From Symsagittifera roscoffensis (taxonomy: Eukaryota > Xenacoelomorpha > Acoela > Convolutidae), in contig NC_087063.1 of assembly GCF_963678635.1 (NCBI RefSeq), forward strand, positions 45,736,101-45,800,100: 64,000 bases of DNA, written 5' to 3'. Below the pieces are notes generated by a model. It was not told the origin of the DNA. It made no database searches and saw only the letters and a list, made by a program, of their open reading frames with translations. A program made the position numbers and the translations under genes. Shown here piece after piece: positions 25,201 through 37,200 of this stretch (position 1 is its first letter; each line of letters starts with the position of its first letter).

Positions 25201-28200
25201 TCAAATCGGCTGAATTGTCTGTGGCCGAATTGTCTGGACGCGATTTCGCGCTATTAACGCGTAAGCGGAGAGTTAATCCGTCTTAGAAATCGTTCCAAGT
25301 TAGTTAAAAGAAGCTTGTTTGCCATAATTGGCGTGTTACAAGGAGCGAAATCTATCCTTTTGTACTTTATATGGCGTGTGGGGGGATGATTTTCATAAAA
25401 AAATTTCAAAATCCAGAATTTTTTTTTATTTTGTTATATTTCATTGAATTTTTAAATGTTGTTACTGCTTCATAAACCTTAAAAGGCAGTCGGAACATTC
25501 AGGGCTTCGCCTTGATACGAGCAGTCTTGCTTTATTACAATTAGTCTTTCCATGTTAATACTGTTCCATAGAGCTTAAGAGGCAGTCGGAACATTCAAGC
25601 TTTGCCCTGATACGAGCAGTCTTGTTTGATTCAACATAAACTTATTGAACGAATAGTTGGAGAAATAAAAACTTCCTTTCATTCTGTGTTCATAATCTGG
25701 TCTTTGAAGTTACTTACAAATATTCTTGCGGCCAATAGTCACTAAAACATTATCGAAATATTAGAGGGTTACAATACTATGATAAGAATACTAGATGAGA
25801 ATTTATCAAAACTCACTACGAGAGGTCTCTCCACGCAGGTGTCTCTAAACATATAGATGATTTATTCAATAATTATGCGTTTACTCAGAGGTGTGCACAA
25901 AGTTTTTTGACCGGTTGGGGGACATAGTTATTTGAGGTCAGCCTCAACCATATTCAGCAACCATTTCTGCACCGCCAGTGGTTTTTTGGAACGGCACGCA
26001 ACTGCATAAGGTAATTAATACTCAAAGACAATCTCTCCAATCATAAATAATTTATAACTCAAGGGATGCCACGCAAAAATCTCATGATCAATAGCAAATT
26101 ATGAACAAATGATGTACTAGAAGTTTAATTTTTCATTTGAAGCAAAAACTGTCATTCAATTTTTAACCAGCAAAAATTAGTAGACAGATATGGCTCAGTT
26201 AAGCGTAATCTTATTGAGCCAACCTGTTGAACTTTGACGTCGATTTCGCTTCTTATTTCCTTTCTTCTTCCTTTTTTGCACAACTTTATTCTCATCTCTC
26301 ATCACAAAAGCCTTCGCTCGACCAGTCTTTCGTTCGGACTCAGCTATTTGTTTTTTGCTTTGAGCGCGTGAACCGATACCCCGTTTCGTTCGTCTTGGGA
26401 AAACACCTGAAATATTTATATCAAAGTGGTCATGGCAACTTCAGGAGTCGGAAAAAGTTAAACGTCCGATTTCGTAGTAACTTCACCTTCAGAAGTCGTT
26501 GTAACTGCAAGTGCAGGAGTCGTTGGAATCCAATCAACAGAACTTCCCCCAGCATACTCAGAACCGCCACTTTCACTACCAGATCCATCACCGAAATCAT
26601 TCGGATAATAATACTCTGAAGGCGATCCAGACCAATTAGAGTCTATATCATACTGCCAGTACGATATGTTGAACCCCTTTCGTCTCTCTGAAAAATCGGC
26701 GAAGAACTCAACAACCAGAAGATTGCTAGGTGAGTGGAGCATAGGAAGAGACCCCATTTGAGGAATGTGGGATGCTCTTATTGTTCCACAAAGTTCATAG
26801 GATCCCCAGAGCGAGATCGGAACTTCCTGTTCGCCAGAGTAGAAGGCTAGATAGTCGAAACAATCTTCTTGTAGACCCTCTTCGTCATTTTCGCTCTCAA
26901 TGTTAAGAGGTGGGTTCACTAAGAGGACTATCCCTTTGTTACCTGAAATGTTTCATATTGCAATATGATAGGTATTGCACACGTATAATGCACAGGTATC
27001 GCCAAAATGACAGGCAAAAATTCTCAGTCTGATTTTCTTAACAATTCAGCATTTTCACCCAGTTTTTTGGTGGGAAAGTTCATAAACTAACTTTCCTTTG
27101 CTGTGATGATCCAGTCACAGTCCAGATTGTTAGAGTACAGAGCATTTTCCGAGTAGCCCTCACTTGTAAAATACTGTTCATAACTCCTCGCCTGAAGCCA
27201 CTGCGAACAGCCCTTTGTGCAGTAGAACTAAAAACATCCAAAAATCACGACAGTCTTGATTGTCAAACTTTGCAAAAAAAGGTTCATTTTTATGCTTTTA
27301 TCAAACACCTCCCCTCATTTGGCAATATTTCACAAGACACACTTGAGAAAACCCGCTTGGCGCAAATTATCAATGATTTTGCGAGAAGACCGATGTAGGT
27401 ATTTACAAAAATATTGGACCTGGCTAGACGAATTCAATGGAGAAGTCGTTGTTTCGAGGCCCACCGTTCTCCTCGTGGATATAAATTGTAAAAAATGAGC
27501 TACGATATGACACGCGGGGGATTTCTTCGGAAGCCCTCAAGGATAGCAGCTGGGTTATTGGTCCGAGCATTCTCAGGACTACTGATTGGCCGTTTATACC
27601 CGACGAACGTGTAATCAATAAAATTCGTTTGAAGGGTCCTTCTTGTGATGTTGATAATTGCTTGGAGACATCATCTTCCTTCGTCACCGATGTCACATCC
27701 ATCAAACATCCCGAACACGGGTTCAATTGGGAAAGGTTCAGTTCCTTTACAAGATATAAACGAGTAGTCGCTTTTATGTTGAGGATGTTGCCTTCACATA
27801 AGCATTTTCGTGGCAAGGACTTACGAATCACCGACCCCACTGAACTTGATATTGCAGAAAGCAAACTGATTCATCTTGCTCAGATNNNNNNNNNNNNNNN
27901 NNNNNNNNNNNNNNNNNNNNNNNNNNNNNNNNNNNNNNNNNNNNNNNNNNNNNNNNNNNNNNNNNNNNNNNNNNNNNNNNNNNNNNNNNNNNNNNNNNNN
28001 NNNNNNNNNNNNNNNNNNNNNNNNNNNNNNNNNNNNNNNNNNNNNNNNNNNNNNNNNNNNNNNNNNNNNNNNNNNNNNNNNNNNNGATAAGGACGTAAAC
28101 AATTCTGAAAAAATATTGACGGCAAATATCTATAAGATTAAAGGGGACAGATAGCTTTGAAGTTATGCGAGTGATGATGGCTATAGGCAGTCACACTACC

Positions 28201-31200
28201 CGACTTTGGGAAGGTTTCCGGCTCGTTTTTTTGTGATCCACGATTTTCTTCAAGCAAGGTTTTAGAACTTATATATAAAAATTACGTTATTTGAGATGCG
28301 AGTTTTCAGAAAGAATGATGTGTTTCAACAAGACTGTGTTGAGCGAACGTGTTCTCTGTTGTGAGGGAAAGATCTCTGAGTGGAGATAGCATTGTAGCAT
28401 GTACAGATAAGAATAAATTGTGTAGTATAGAAGAAGACGTAGTAGAAGGAAGTGGAGTAAGAGCTAGGATCATATTAAATTTAGCATCATCATAGATGGA
28501 TAATTGATTTAGCACGTAGATTTAGAAGAGGAGCTAGAAACAAAAGCATCAATGAAGAAAGGAGAGTTTGAAGAAGAAATTAGAGAACTTGGCGAACTTA
28601 GTGGATTTAGAGCACAAAAAAAACATTATATAGAGTAGTTCTGTAAAAGATTGTTTATATTAGTTTATTTGTCGCTCTAATAATTTGTCTTTTCCCTAGT
28701 ACCTAGCAAGATGTCATCCTCTGCATGAGCATGTTGTTAATCAATTTCGTTTGTTTTCAGACTGATTGTCTAAATTTGTTTTCAACTTTGTGTCCCAGCT
28801 GTCATCCAGTCGGTATTGTACTTGCTATCGTTGGGGTTGAAGTTTGTAGAAAAGTTCAGCTGTCAGTACAAGGTAGGAGTTATCCAGAGATCGGTTGAAG
28901 TTTTCGGTCTTTCTTTGAGAGAGTGAAGAATTATGATATTGAACTGTTAAAAAAGTACCAAGAAATCGATCATGAACTTTTCGGTTAACTGTAATTCTGT
29001 ATTCTGGTTGAATAATATTACCTTTTACAAAGTTACTGGTGTCTGAATAGCCTCTTAAAGTGTATCTGAGGCAGTTGCGAGCTGCAAAATTTGAAGCGAG
29101 AGGATCCAAACGATGGCGGGTTTCATCTCGAATGTGTGAGTGAAACTATTTATTGTTTGGTTAAAGTTTGCTGCTATTTGCTGCGTGAGAGGTTGCTCGC
29201 ATTCAAATTTGGCTGTCTTTCTATCTTTGTAAGTTAGTGTACAGTCTTCCATCCAGCATGGTTTGTATTAGCCACTAAAAGTTAACCTAATGTGTGTTAT
29301 GGTTAAATGTCGAAGGGGCCAACTCGTTTAGGTGATGCCGGTTGGGGCCATGACTATGTGAAAACTTTTCCATGTTCTTCTATGAAGACTAGACCAAGGA
29401 GGTAAAAGGTTGACCGTAGATGTCACTGTTGTTTGCAGTGAGTCGTTAGTAGTACACTTTGATGATCCTGTCCAAATTGTGAAAAGTCTTTGAAATGTGA
29501 TTGACAAGACTAATCCATGTGTCCTCATCGAAATTGAGGCCATCCTTTAGAATTGATACTGATGCTATATTTCGTCTTTCCATAAACTTCTTGAGATGCT
29601 GTATGCATGTTTCTAGGTGATGAGGAGACGGTTGATCTGTTGGGTATCGGCTAAGGACGGGTGTGAATATCCAATTTCGGTGATTATTGTTGTAAAATAA
29701 AACAAAAAAAACTTCCAGACGGGACTTTTTTGTTTATGATGTCTAATGATTTCAAATGTGGAGATATCTGCATAATGTCAAAATTGTACAAATTTTTGAC
29801 TGCTTCCTCTGATGGGATAAATTGTAGAAGGTTTTTTACAAAGCCAAATGATAAGATTTTTTTGACGAGTCGTCTCGTCCAATACTGTTGACCTTATTTG
29901 TTTTCCGTTGTGTAGACTGCTTGTTGCTAGAAGATATGGTTGATTTCTCTGGCGTTGCGACATGCGGAGTTTCTGTTTGTCGTAGCATCTTCAGAAGTGT
30001 TGTCAGTTTCGAATGTTTCTGTTCTTTGGTTCCATGTAGTAGACGTCCACGTAATGGAGAAGTGTCTGCTCGTGATGTATTTGGTAATTGTTCTGCAAAG
30101 ATAACTTTCCGTGTTCGTAGTTTGCGCGCTTGAAGGTCTTCGTGTGGTATGTTGAGTTGATGTCTTGCAGTCGGAACCGAGGTAAACAGTTCATGGCTGT
30201 TCCGCGTTAAAGGAAGAGACGATGATCTTCGTCTCGGAGTGAGTAATTTGCTTCCTTCTGTGTTTGGTTCCGCTGTTTTGTCGCGAGTATTTGCGATTTG
30301 ATGGTGATCTTCTAGTTCTGCACCAGTTTCTTGTACATTCCCAGGTGGCAAGTGCATTGGTTCTGGGAAAACTGGTAGATCATCTCTATTTCCCGCATCG
30401 ATGTTGTTTCCTATTGGTGGGTTTACTGGGATCTCTCTTTGTTCTGCTACTGCTGGAACTGGTGAATCGGGTAAAAGTGGATCTGGCGCCAGTGCTAGTG
30501 ATGAAGGTCAACGTACAAAATCCTGATGTGGGTCGCATTATCTGTTTGTGGTTGATCCGTTTGCGTTAAGAATTTTGGTTCCGATCTGAAGGATCCGCGG
30601 TGAATTTTGTCGGATCAATAACCTCGATGTCCCCAGTGGGAGCTTAAGGTACAATCGGTTTCAGGCGGAGCCGGTGAACGCATTGAGTAGAGTTGGTTCC
30701 TATCTTAGGAATGATGTAGTTAGAGGAAGTCAAGACCTTTTCAATTCGATAGAGTGGCAGCCTCAGTTGATATGCTTTGGCCGCTAAGTCATTGTGCGTA
30801 GACAGAATTGGGTTGAGAAGTAGAAAATGTAACTGTAATTCCAGAGGTTTAGCGTTGACTTCGCGATCGTTGCGGTGGTATGCTTAGATGATACTGGTTT
30901 TTGTATTTTCGTATGTGTTCATCATGGTGTCGTGCAAGCCAACTGTATGGTCGTATGTCAGTTTTTTCCCAGTTTGTTTATCTATTCCAAACCGGATGTC
31001 TATGGGCTTGACTGGTATTCTTCCATGGAAGATTTGACTTGGGGTATAATTGACTGACGAGTAGTATAATGTGTTAAGTATTAACGTTTCTAGCTATTCA
31101 AAAATCAGTTGAAACTCCTTTGGAGAAAGTCCTGAGTTACCACGCTAGTCAACAAATGTAGGTAAAGCACCAGATAAGGACGTAAACAATTCTGAAAAAA

Positions 31201-34200
31201 TAATGACGGCAAATATTTATAAGATTAAAGGGGACAGATAGCTTTGAAGTTATGCGAGTGATGATGGCTATAGGCAGTCACACTACCCGACTTTGGGAAG
31301 GTTTCCGGCTCGTTTTTTTTGTGATCCACGATTTTCTTCAAGCAAGGTTTTAGAATTTATATATAAAAATTACGTTATTTGAGATGAGAGTTTTCAGAAA
31401 GAATGATGTGTTTCAACAAGACTGTGTTGAGCGAACGTGGTCTCTGTTGTGAGGGAAAGATCTGTGTATATAGTGGAGATAGCATTGTAGCATGTACAGA
31501 TAAGAATAAATTGTGTAGTATAGAAGAAGACGTAGTAGAAGGAAGTGGAGTAAGAGCTAGGATCATATTAAATTTAGCATCATCATAGATGGATAATTGA
31601 TTTAGCACGTAGATTTAGAAGAGGAGCTAGAAACAAAAGCATCAATGAAGAAGGGAGAGTTTGAAGAAGAAATTAGAGAACTTGGCGAACTTAGTGGATT
31701 TAGAGCACAAAAAAAAACATTAGAGTAGTTCTGTTAAAGATGGTTTATATTAATTTATTTGTCGCTCTAATGTTTTGTTTTTCCCTTGTACCTAGCATGA
31801 TGTCATCCTCTGCATGAGCATGTTGTTAACCAATTTCGTTTGTTTTCAGATTGATTGTCTAAATTTGTTTTCAACTTTGTGTTCCAGCTGTCATCCAGTC
31901 GGTATTGTACTTGCTATCGTTGGGGTTGAAGTTTGTAGAAAAGTTCAGCTGTCAGTACAAGGTAGGAGTTATCCAGAGATCGGTTCAAGTTTTCGGTCTT
32001 TCTTTGAGAGAGTGAAGAATTATGATATTGAACTGTTAAAAAAGTACCAAGAAATCGATCATGAACTTTTCGGTTAACTGTAATTCTGTATTCTGGTTGA
32101 ATAATATTCCCTTTTACAAAATTACTAGTGTCTCAATAGCCTCTTAAAGTGTATCTGAGGCAGTTGCGAGCTGCAAAATTTGAAGCGAGAGGATCCAAAC
32201 GAGGGCGGGTTTCATCTCGAATGTGTGAGTGAATCTATTTATTGTTTGGTTAAAGTTTGCTGCTATTTGCTGCGTGAGAGGTTGTTCGCATCCAAATTTG
32301 GCTGTCTTTCTATCTTTGTAAGTTAGTGTACAGTCTTCCATCCAGCATGGTTTGTATTAGCCACTAGAATTTAACCTGATGTGTGTTACGGTTAAATGTC
32401 GAAGGGGCCAAGTCGTTTAGGTGATGCCGGTTGGGGCCATGACTATGTAAAAACTTTTCCATGTTCTTCTATGAAGACTAGACCAAGGAGGTAAAAGGTT
32501 GACCGTAGATGTCACTGTTGTTTGCAGTGAGTCGTTAGTAGTACACTTTGATGATCCTGTCCAAATTGTGAAAAGTCTTTGAAATGTGATTGACAAGACT
32601 ATTCCATGTGTCCTCATCGAAATTGAGGCCATCCTTTAGAATTGATACTGATGCTATATTTCGTCTTTCCATAAACTTCTTGAGATGCTGTATGCATGTT
32701 TCTAGGTGATGAGGAGACGGTTGATCTGTTGGGTATCGGCTAAGGACGGGTGTGAATATCCAATTTCGGTGATTATTGTTGTAAAATAAAACAAAAAAAA
32801 ACTTCCAGACGGGACTTTTTTGTTTATGATGTCTAATGACTTCAAATGTGGAGATATCTGCATAATGTCAAAATTGTACAAATTTTTGACTGCTTCCTCT
32901 GATGGGATAAATTGTAGAAGGTTATTTACAAAGCCAAAAGCTTTCCCATGATAAGATTTTTTTGACGAGTCGTCTCGTCCAATACTGTTGACCTTATTTG
33001 TTTTCCGTTGTGTAGACTGCTTGTTGCTAGAAGATATGGTTGATTTCTCTGGCGTTGCGACATGCGGAGTTTCTGTTTGTCGTAGCATCTTCAGAAGTGT
33101 TGTCAGTTTCGAATGTTTCTGTTCTTTGGTTCCATGTAGTAGACGTCCACGTAATGGAGAAGTGTCTGCTCGTGATGTATTTGGTAATTGTTCTGCAAAG
33201 ATAACTTTCCGTGTTCGTAGTTTGCGCGCTTGAAGGTCTTCGTGTGGTATGTTGAGTTGATGTCTTGCAGTCGGAACCGAGGTAATCAGTTCATGGCTGT
33301 TCCGCGATAAAGGAAGAGACGATGATCTTCGTCTCGGAGTGAGTAATTTGCGTCCTTCTGTGTTTGGTTCCGCTGTTTTGTCGCGAGTATTTGCGATTTG
33401 ATGGTGATCTTCTAGTTCTGCACCCGTTTCTTGTACATTCCCAGGTGGCAAGTGCATTGGTTCTGGGAAAACTGGTAGATCATCTCTATTTCCCGCATCG
33501 ATGTTGTTTCCTATTGGTGGGTTTACTGGGATCTCTCTTTGTTCTGCTACTGCTGGAACTGGTGAATCGGGTAAAAGTGGATCTGGCGCCAGTGCTAGTG
33601 ATGAAGGTCAACGTATCGAATCCTGATGTGGGTCGCATTATCTGTTTGTGGTTGATCCGTTTGCGTTAAGAATTTTGGTTCCGATCTGAAGGATCCGCGG
33701 TGAATTTTGTCGGATCAATAACCTCGATGTCCCCAGTGGGAGCTTAAGGCACAATCGGTTTCAGGCGGAGCCGGTGAACGCATTGAGTAGAGTTGGTTCC
33801 TATCTTAGGAATTATGTAGTTAGAGGAAGTCAAGACCTTTTCAATTCGATAGAGTGGCAGCCTCAGTTGATATGCTTTGGCCGCTAAGTCATTCTGCGTA
33901 GACAGAATTGGGTTGAGAAGTAGAAAATGTACGTGTAATTCCAGAGGTTTAGCGTTGATTTCGCGATCGTTGCGGTGGTATGCTTGGATGATACTGGTTT
34001 TTGTATTTTCGTATGTGTTCATCATGGTGTCGTGCAAGCCAACTGTATGGTCGTATGTCAGTTTTTTCCCAGTTTGTTTATCTATTCCAAACCGGATGTC
34101 TATGGGCTTGACTGGTATTCTTCCATGGAAGATTTGACTTGGGGTATAATTGACTGACGAGTAGTAGAATGTGTTAAGTATTAACGTTTCTAGGTCGACC

Positions 34201-37200
34201 TAATGACTCCAGTCTGACCAGTCGTCGTTTGTATTGAGCTTCAAGATTCGTTTGAGGGCTGCAAGCGATCGTTCTACTAACCTACTGATTGCAGGTATTT
34301 TAAGGTTTCATGCTTGATATTCACTTCCATGATTATTGTTAGCTCTTTGACTAATGTCGCAACAAATGACGTTCCCAGATCGGAGATTTTTTGTTCCGGA
34401 ATGTAGCTGTTTGAAAAAAAACTTGAGAAAGTGTTCGATCAATGGTCTCTGCGGGACCGTTTGTGAGTGGTACGGCAAAAAATATTTGGAGAAAACATCT
34501 ATTGCTGAGAGTGCATAATTGTAAAAGTGTGAGCGATATGGTCCCACTAAGTAGATCTGAAGGATGCCCCAGGGAACGAAGTTTGCATTGACAATGGTTG
34601 TAGCTGCGGACGAAGCTGGTTGTTGGTGGCTCGTTTTCTTTGTAGGCAAGTTGATCAGTACTTCACCAAGTTTACAAAAAAATCTGTAAATCCAGGGAAG
34701 TAGAATCGGTTTCGGAACTCCATTTTTGTTCGCTCGGTTCCAATGTGTCCAGCAGTTGTCGAGTTATGGATTCTGTGCACTACCTCTTGTCGGAGATGTT
34801 TTAGTAAGCATATCTGTTTCACTTTGATTGGTCCTGTGTCTTCGTAGATTTCCCTTACGAGGATCCCATTATGAAATTTGAGTCATGGTAGTTGTTTGTT
34901 GTATTTTTGAGCTCGTAGATGTTGTATGAGAGGTTGGGTGTGGGATTTTTGGTGATCCTCTCTTTTACGGAATAGAGATAAGTCAATTCCGATCAGTCTG
35001 TACGAAACCGATTAGTCATTTTATTTGCTTAGTTGTTTGTGGGATTATCAGCTTGCTGAGGAAGTTCATGACATTTTCTGTTTCGGGTTGTATTCCAGTT
35101 GATGTTATAATTTTTCCCAAGAAAGTTACTTGAGTTGTTCCGATCTGGCTTTTCTTCGGAGACAATTTAAGTCCAGACTTACGAATGCAGGAGAAAACTT
35201 GTCTCAAATATGAGAAAAACTCCTCAAAAATTTGCACACCAATGCCAATGTCATTCATGTACTGTGTACATACATTGGTTACAAGACATGGTTTTTGTAG
35301 TCATGTCGTACGAGATGGTTACGTCTTCCGAGGTCGACTAACAAACGCAATTTGCCCGAAGGTTTTCGTTTGGTAAATAATGGGCGGTTGTACCGTGAGT
35401 GTGGTAAAGTTAAAATGATGTTGTAGTTAAAATCCGACGTCAAATCTGTGTTTGCAAAGATTTCGCAGTATTCTACTAAAATTTCTTCAACTTGATGCAC
35501 TTGTTCCGTTTGAAGTGCTGTATGTTGCCAAGAAATCTGGTTGAGAACTTCCTGCTTGCCTTGTTGGTTGTTTCTCGAGTCCATCTTATCCTTTTGTATG
35601 AATTCGTACAGCTGGTCATAGATTATTTACTGGAGTGGTGCAAGGTTTTGCGCAGTTTTGCAAGTTGAGTTGGAAACCAGATTTTCTCGTAGTCCGGTGG
35701 TGGTCTTGTTGGGTTTCGTCATAGGCTGAATCGGTTTTTTAAAGCTTTGTGATGTCCGAGTTGCGTGGGTAGGTGTCGTTGAACACTTTTGCTCCGATCA
35801 TTCGGTCTCACTGGGTCAGCTTAGGGTCGATTGGTTTCAACTCATCTAGTTCCTTACTCGTGAGGAGTTTGAAGTTTGAAAGTTCGTGGTTTCTAGGTAT
35901 TGTCACAGCGTGATCTGAGAGGTTCATAATGATGACTTCAACTAGTTGACGTAGTTCTCGTCAATTGTTGAGAGTGAGGATGCGATTAGAATTTCAAGTT
36001 TTCTTTCCATTGGTTCATTTGGAGCTATAGCTCCGGTGAGTTCTTGTAGATGGTAGTTGGAGTACGTTGGGATTACTTTGATTATAATCTGCTGTTCTTG
36101 GTTAATGTTAATTTTCTGTTGTGTAATTAACTCTTATTTCGTGGGTTTTATGACTTTTCGCGCGCGGTTTTTTGTTTTTATTGCGTTCATTGTAAGGTAA
36201 AATCAGGAAAAACGAGTACTCTGTCGTATGGAGGGATTCCAACTCTGTGTTTGGAAAAAGGGGATACCAATTACTATGCTATTCATGGAAGGTAAAATTA
36301 GAAACGTTTCGCTAAAGGTGTATGTTGCCAAAGAGCAGGAAATCTTTGATTGTCCTAACACTCGAATTGGTTTCCCTGAGGCTAATCTCACGTTATCGTA
36401 TTCAGACTGTTCCAATGATGATAGTTGGGCGTCCTTTTCGGATTGGATTTTTTCGTACACATACTGAGGCATAGCGTTTGCTTAAGCGCCCGTATCGATT
36501 AAAGCGCGTTTTTGTATATTGGGGTTAGCATTTTACCTTACAATACATGAGTGTGTCTCCCTCTAGTGACATACAGGCATTTATCTCTGTTTTTCTTTTT
36601 CTTGTCTTTTTTGTAGGGGAGTCATAAAATGAAGCGGAGGTTATAGGGCGATTATAATTGTTTTTTACTTGCTTTTTACTTGTTTTTTACTAGAGTGGAT
36701 CAGCTAGTAATTTTGGTTGCCTTGAACTTGTGTCGCGTTATTGGCACTGGGGAAAGGGTTTTGGGTGTTGCTGTTCTGTCGACGTTTAGGCACTAAGCAG
36801 TGTGTCGCTAATGGATTTGAATAGGCGCAGACATGGCAAAGAGTTTGTGAAAAATCGATTTCAGGTAAAAGATTTTGTGACCAATATGTCTAATTCTGAG
36901 CAAAGATTTGTTTTTGACCCTGGTTTGAGGGTGTGACGGTGTGCTCATAGCCACTCTGGGGCTGTTGGAACTCATTTGGTTGGACAAACTGACCTGATGT
37001 TAGGGGCCAACCGTTTTGAGTGAAGCTGCTGCTCCATCCATGGTTGTAGTTGCCTCTACCACGGCCTCTGCCTCTTCCACGTCCTAGTAGTGAGCACCAA
37101 TTCTTCTGTTTGCTTTGCTGCTTCTCAGCTGTGTTCTTCTGTTTCTGTAGTTGTTGGCTCAATTAGTCGATTTTCTTTTCCATTTTCTGAATAATTTCTG

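Noticed and set aside
29055..29252. A short envelope-type protein with a hydrophobic signal (in copies A and B)
   Set aside because: The hydrophobic stretch is at the end of a 65-residue frame that stops at once; no envelope features can be shown.
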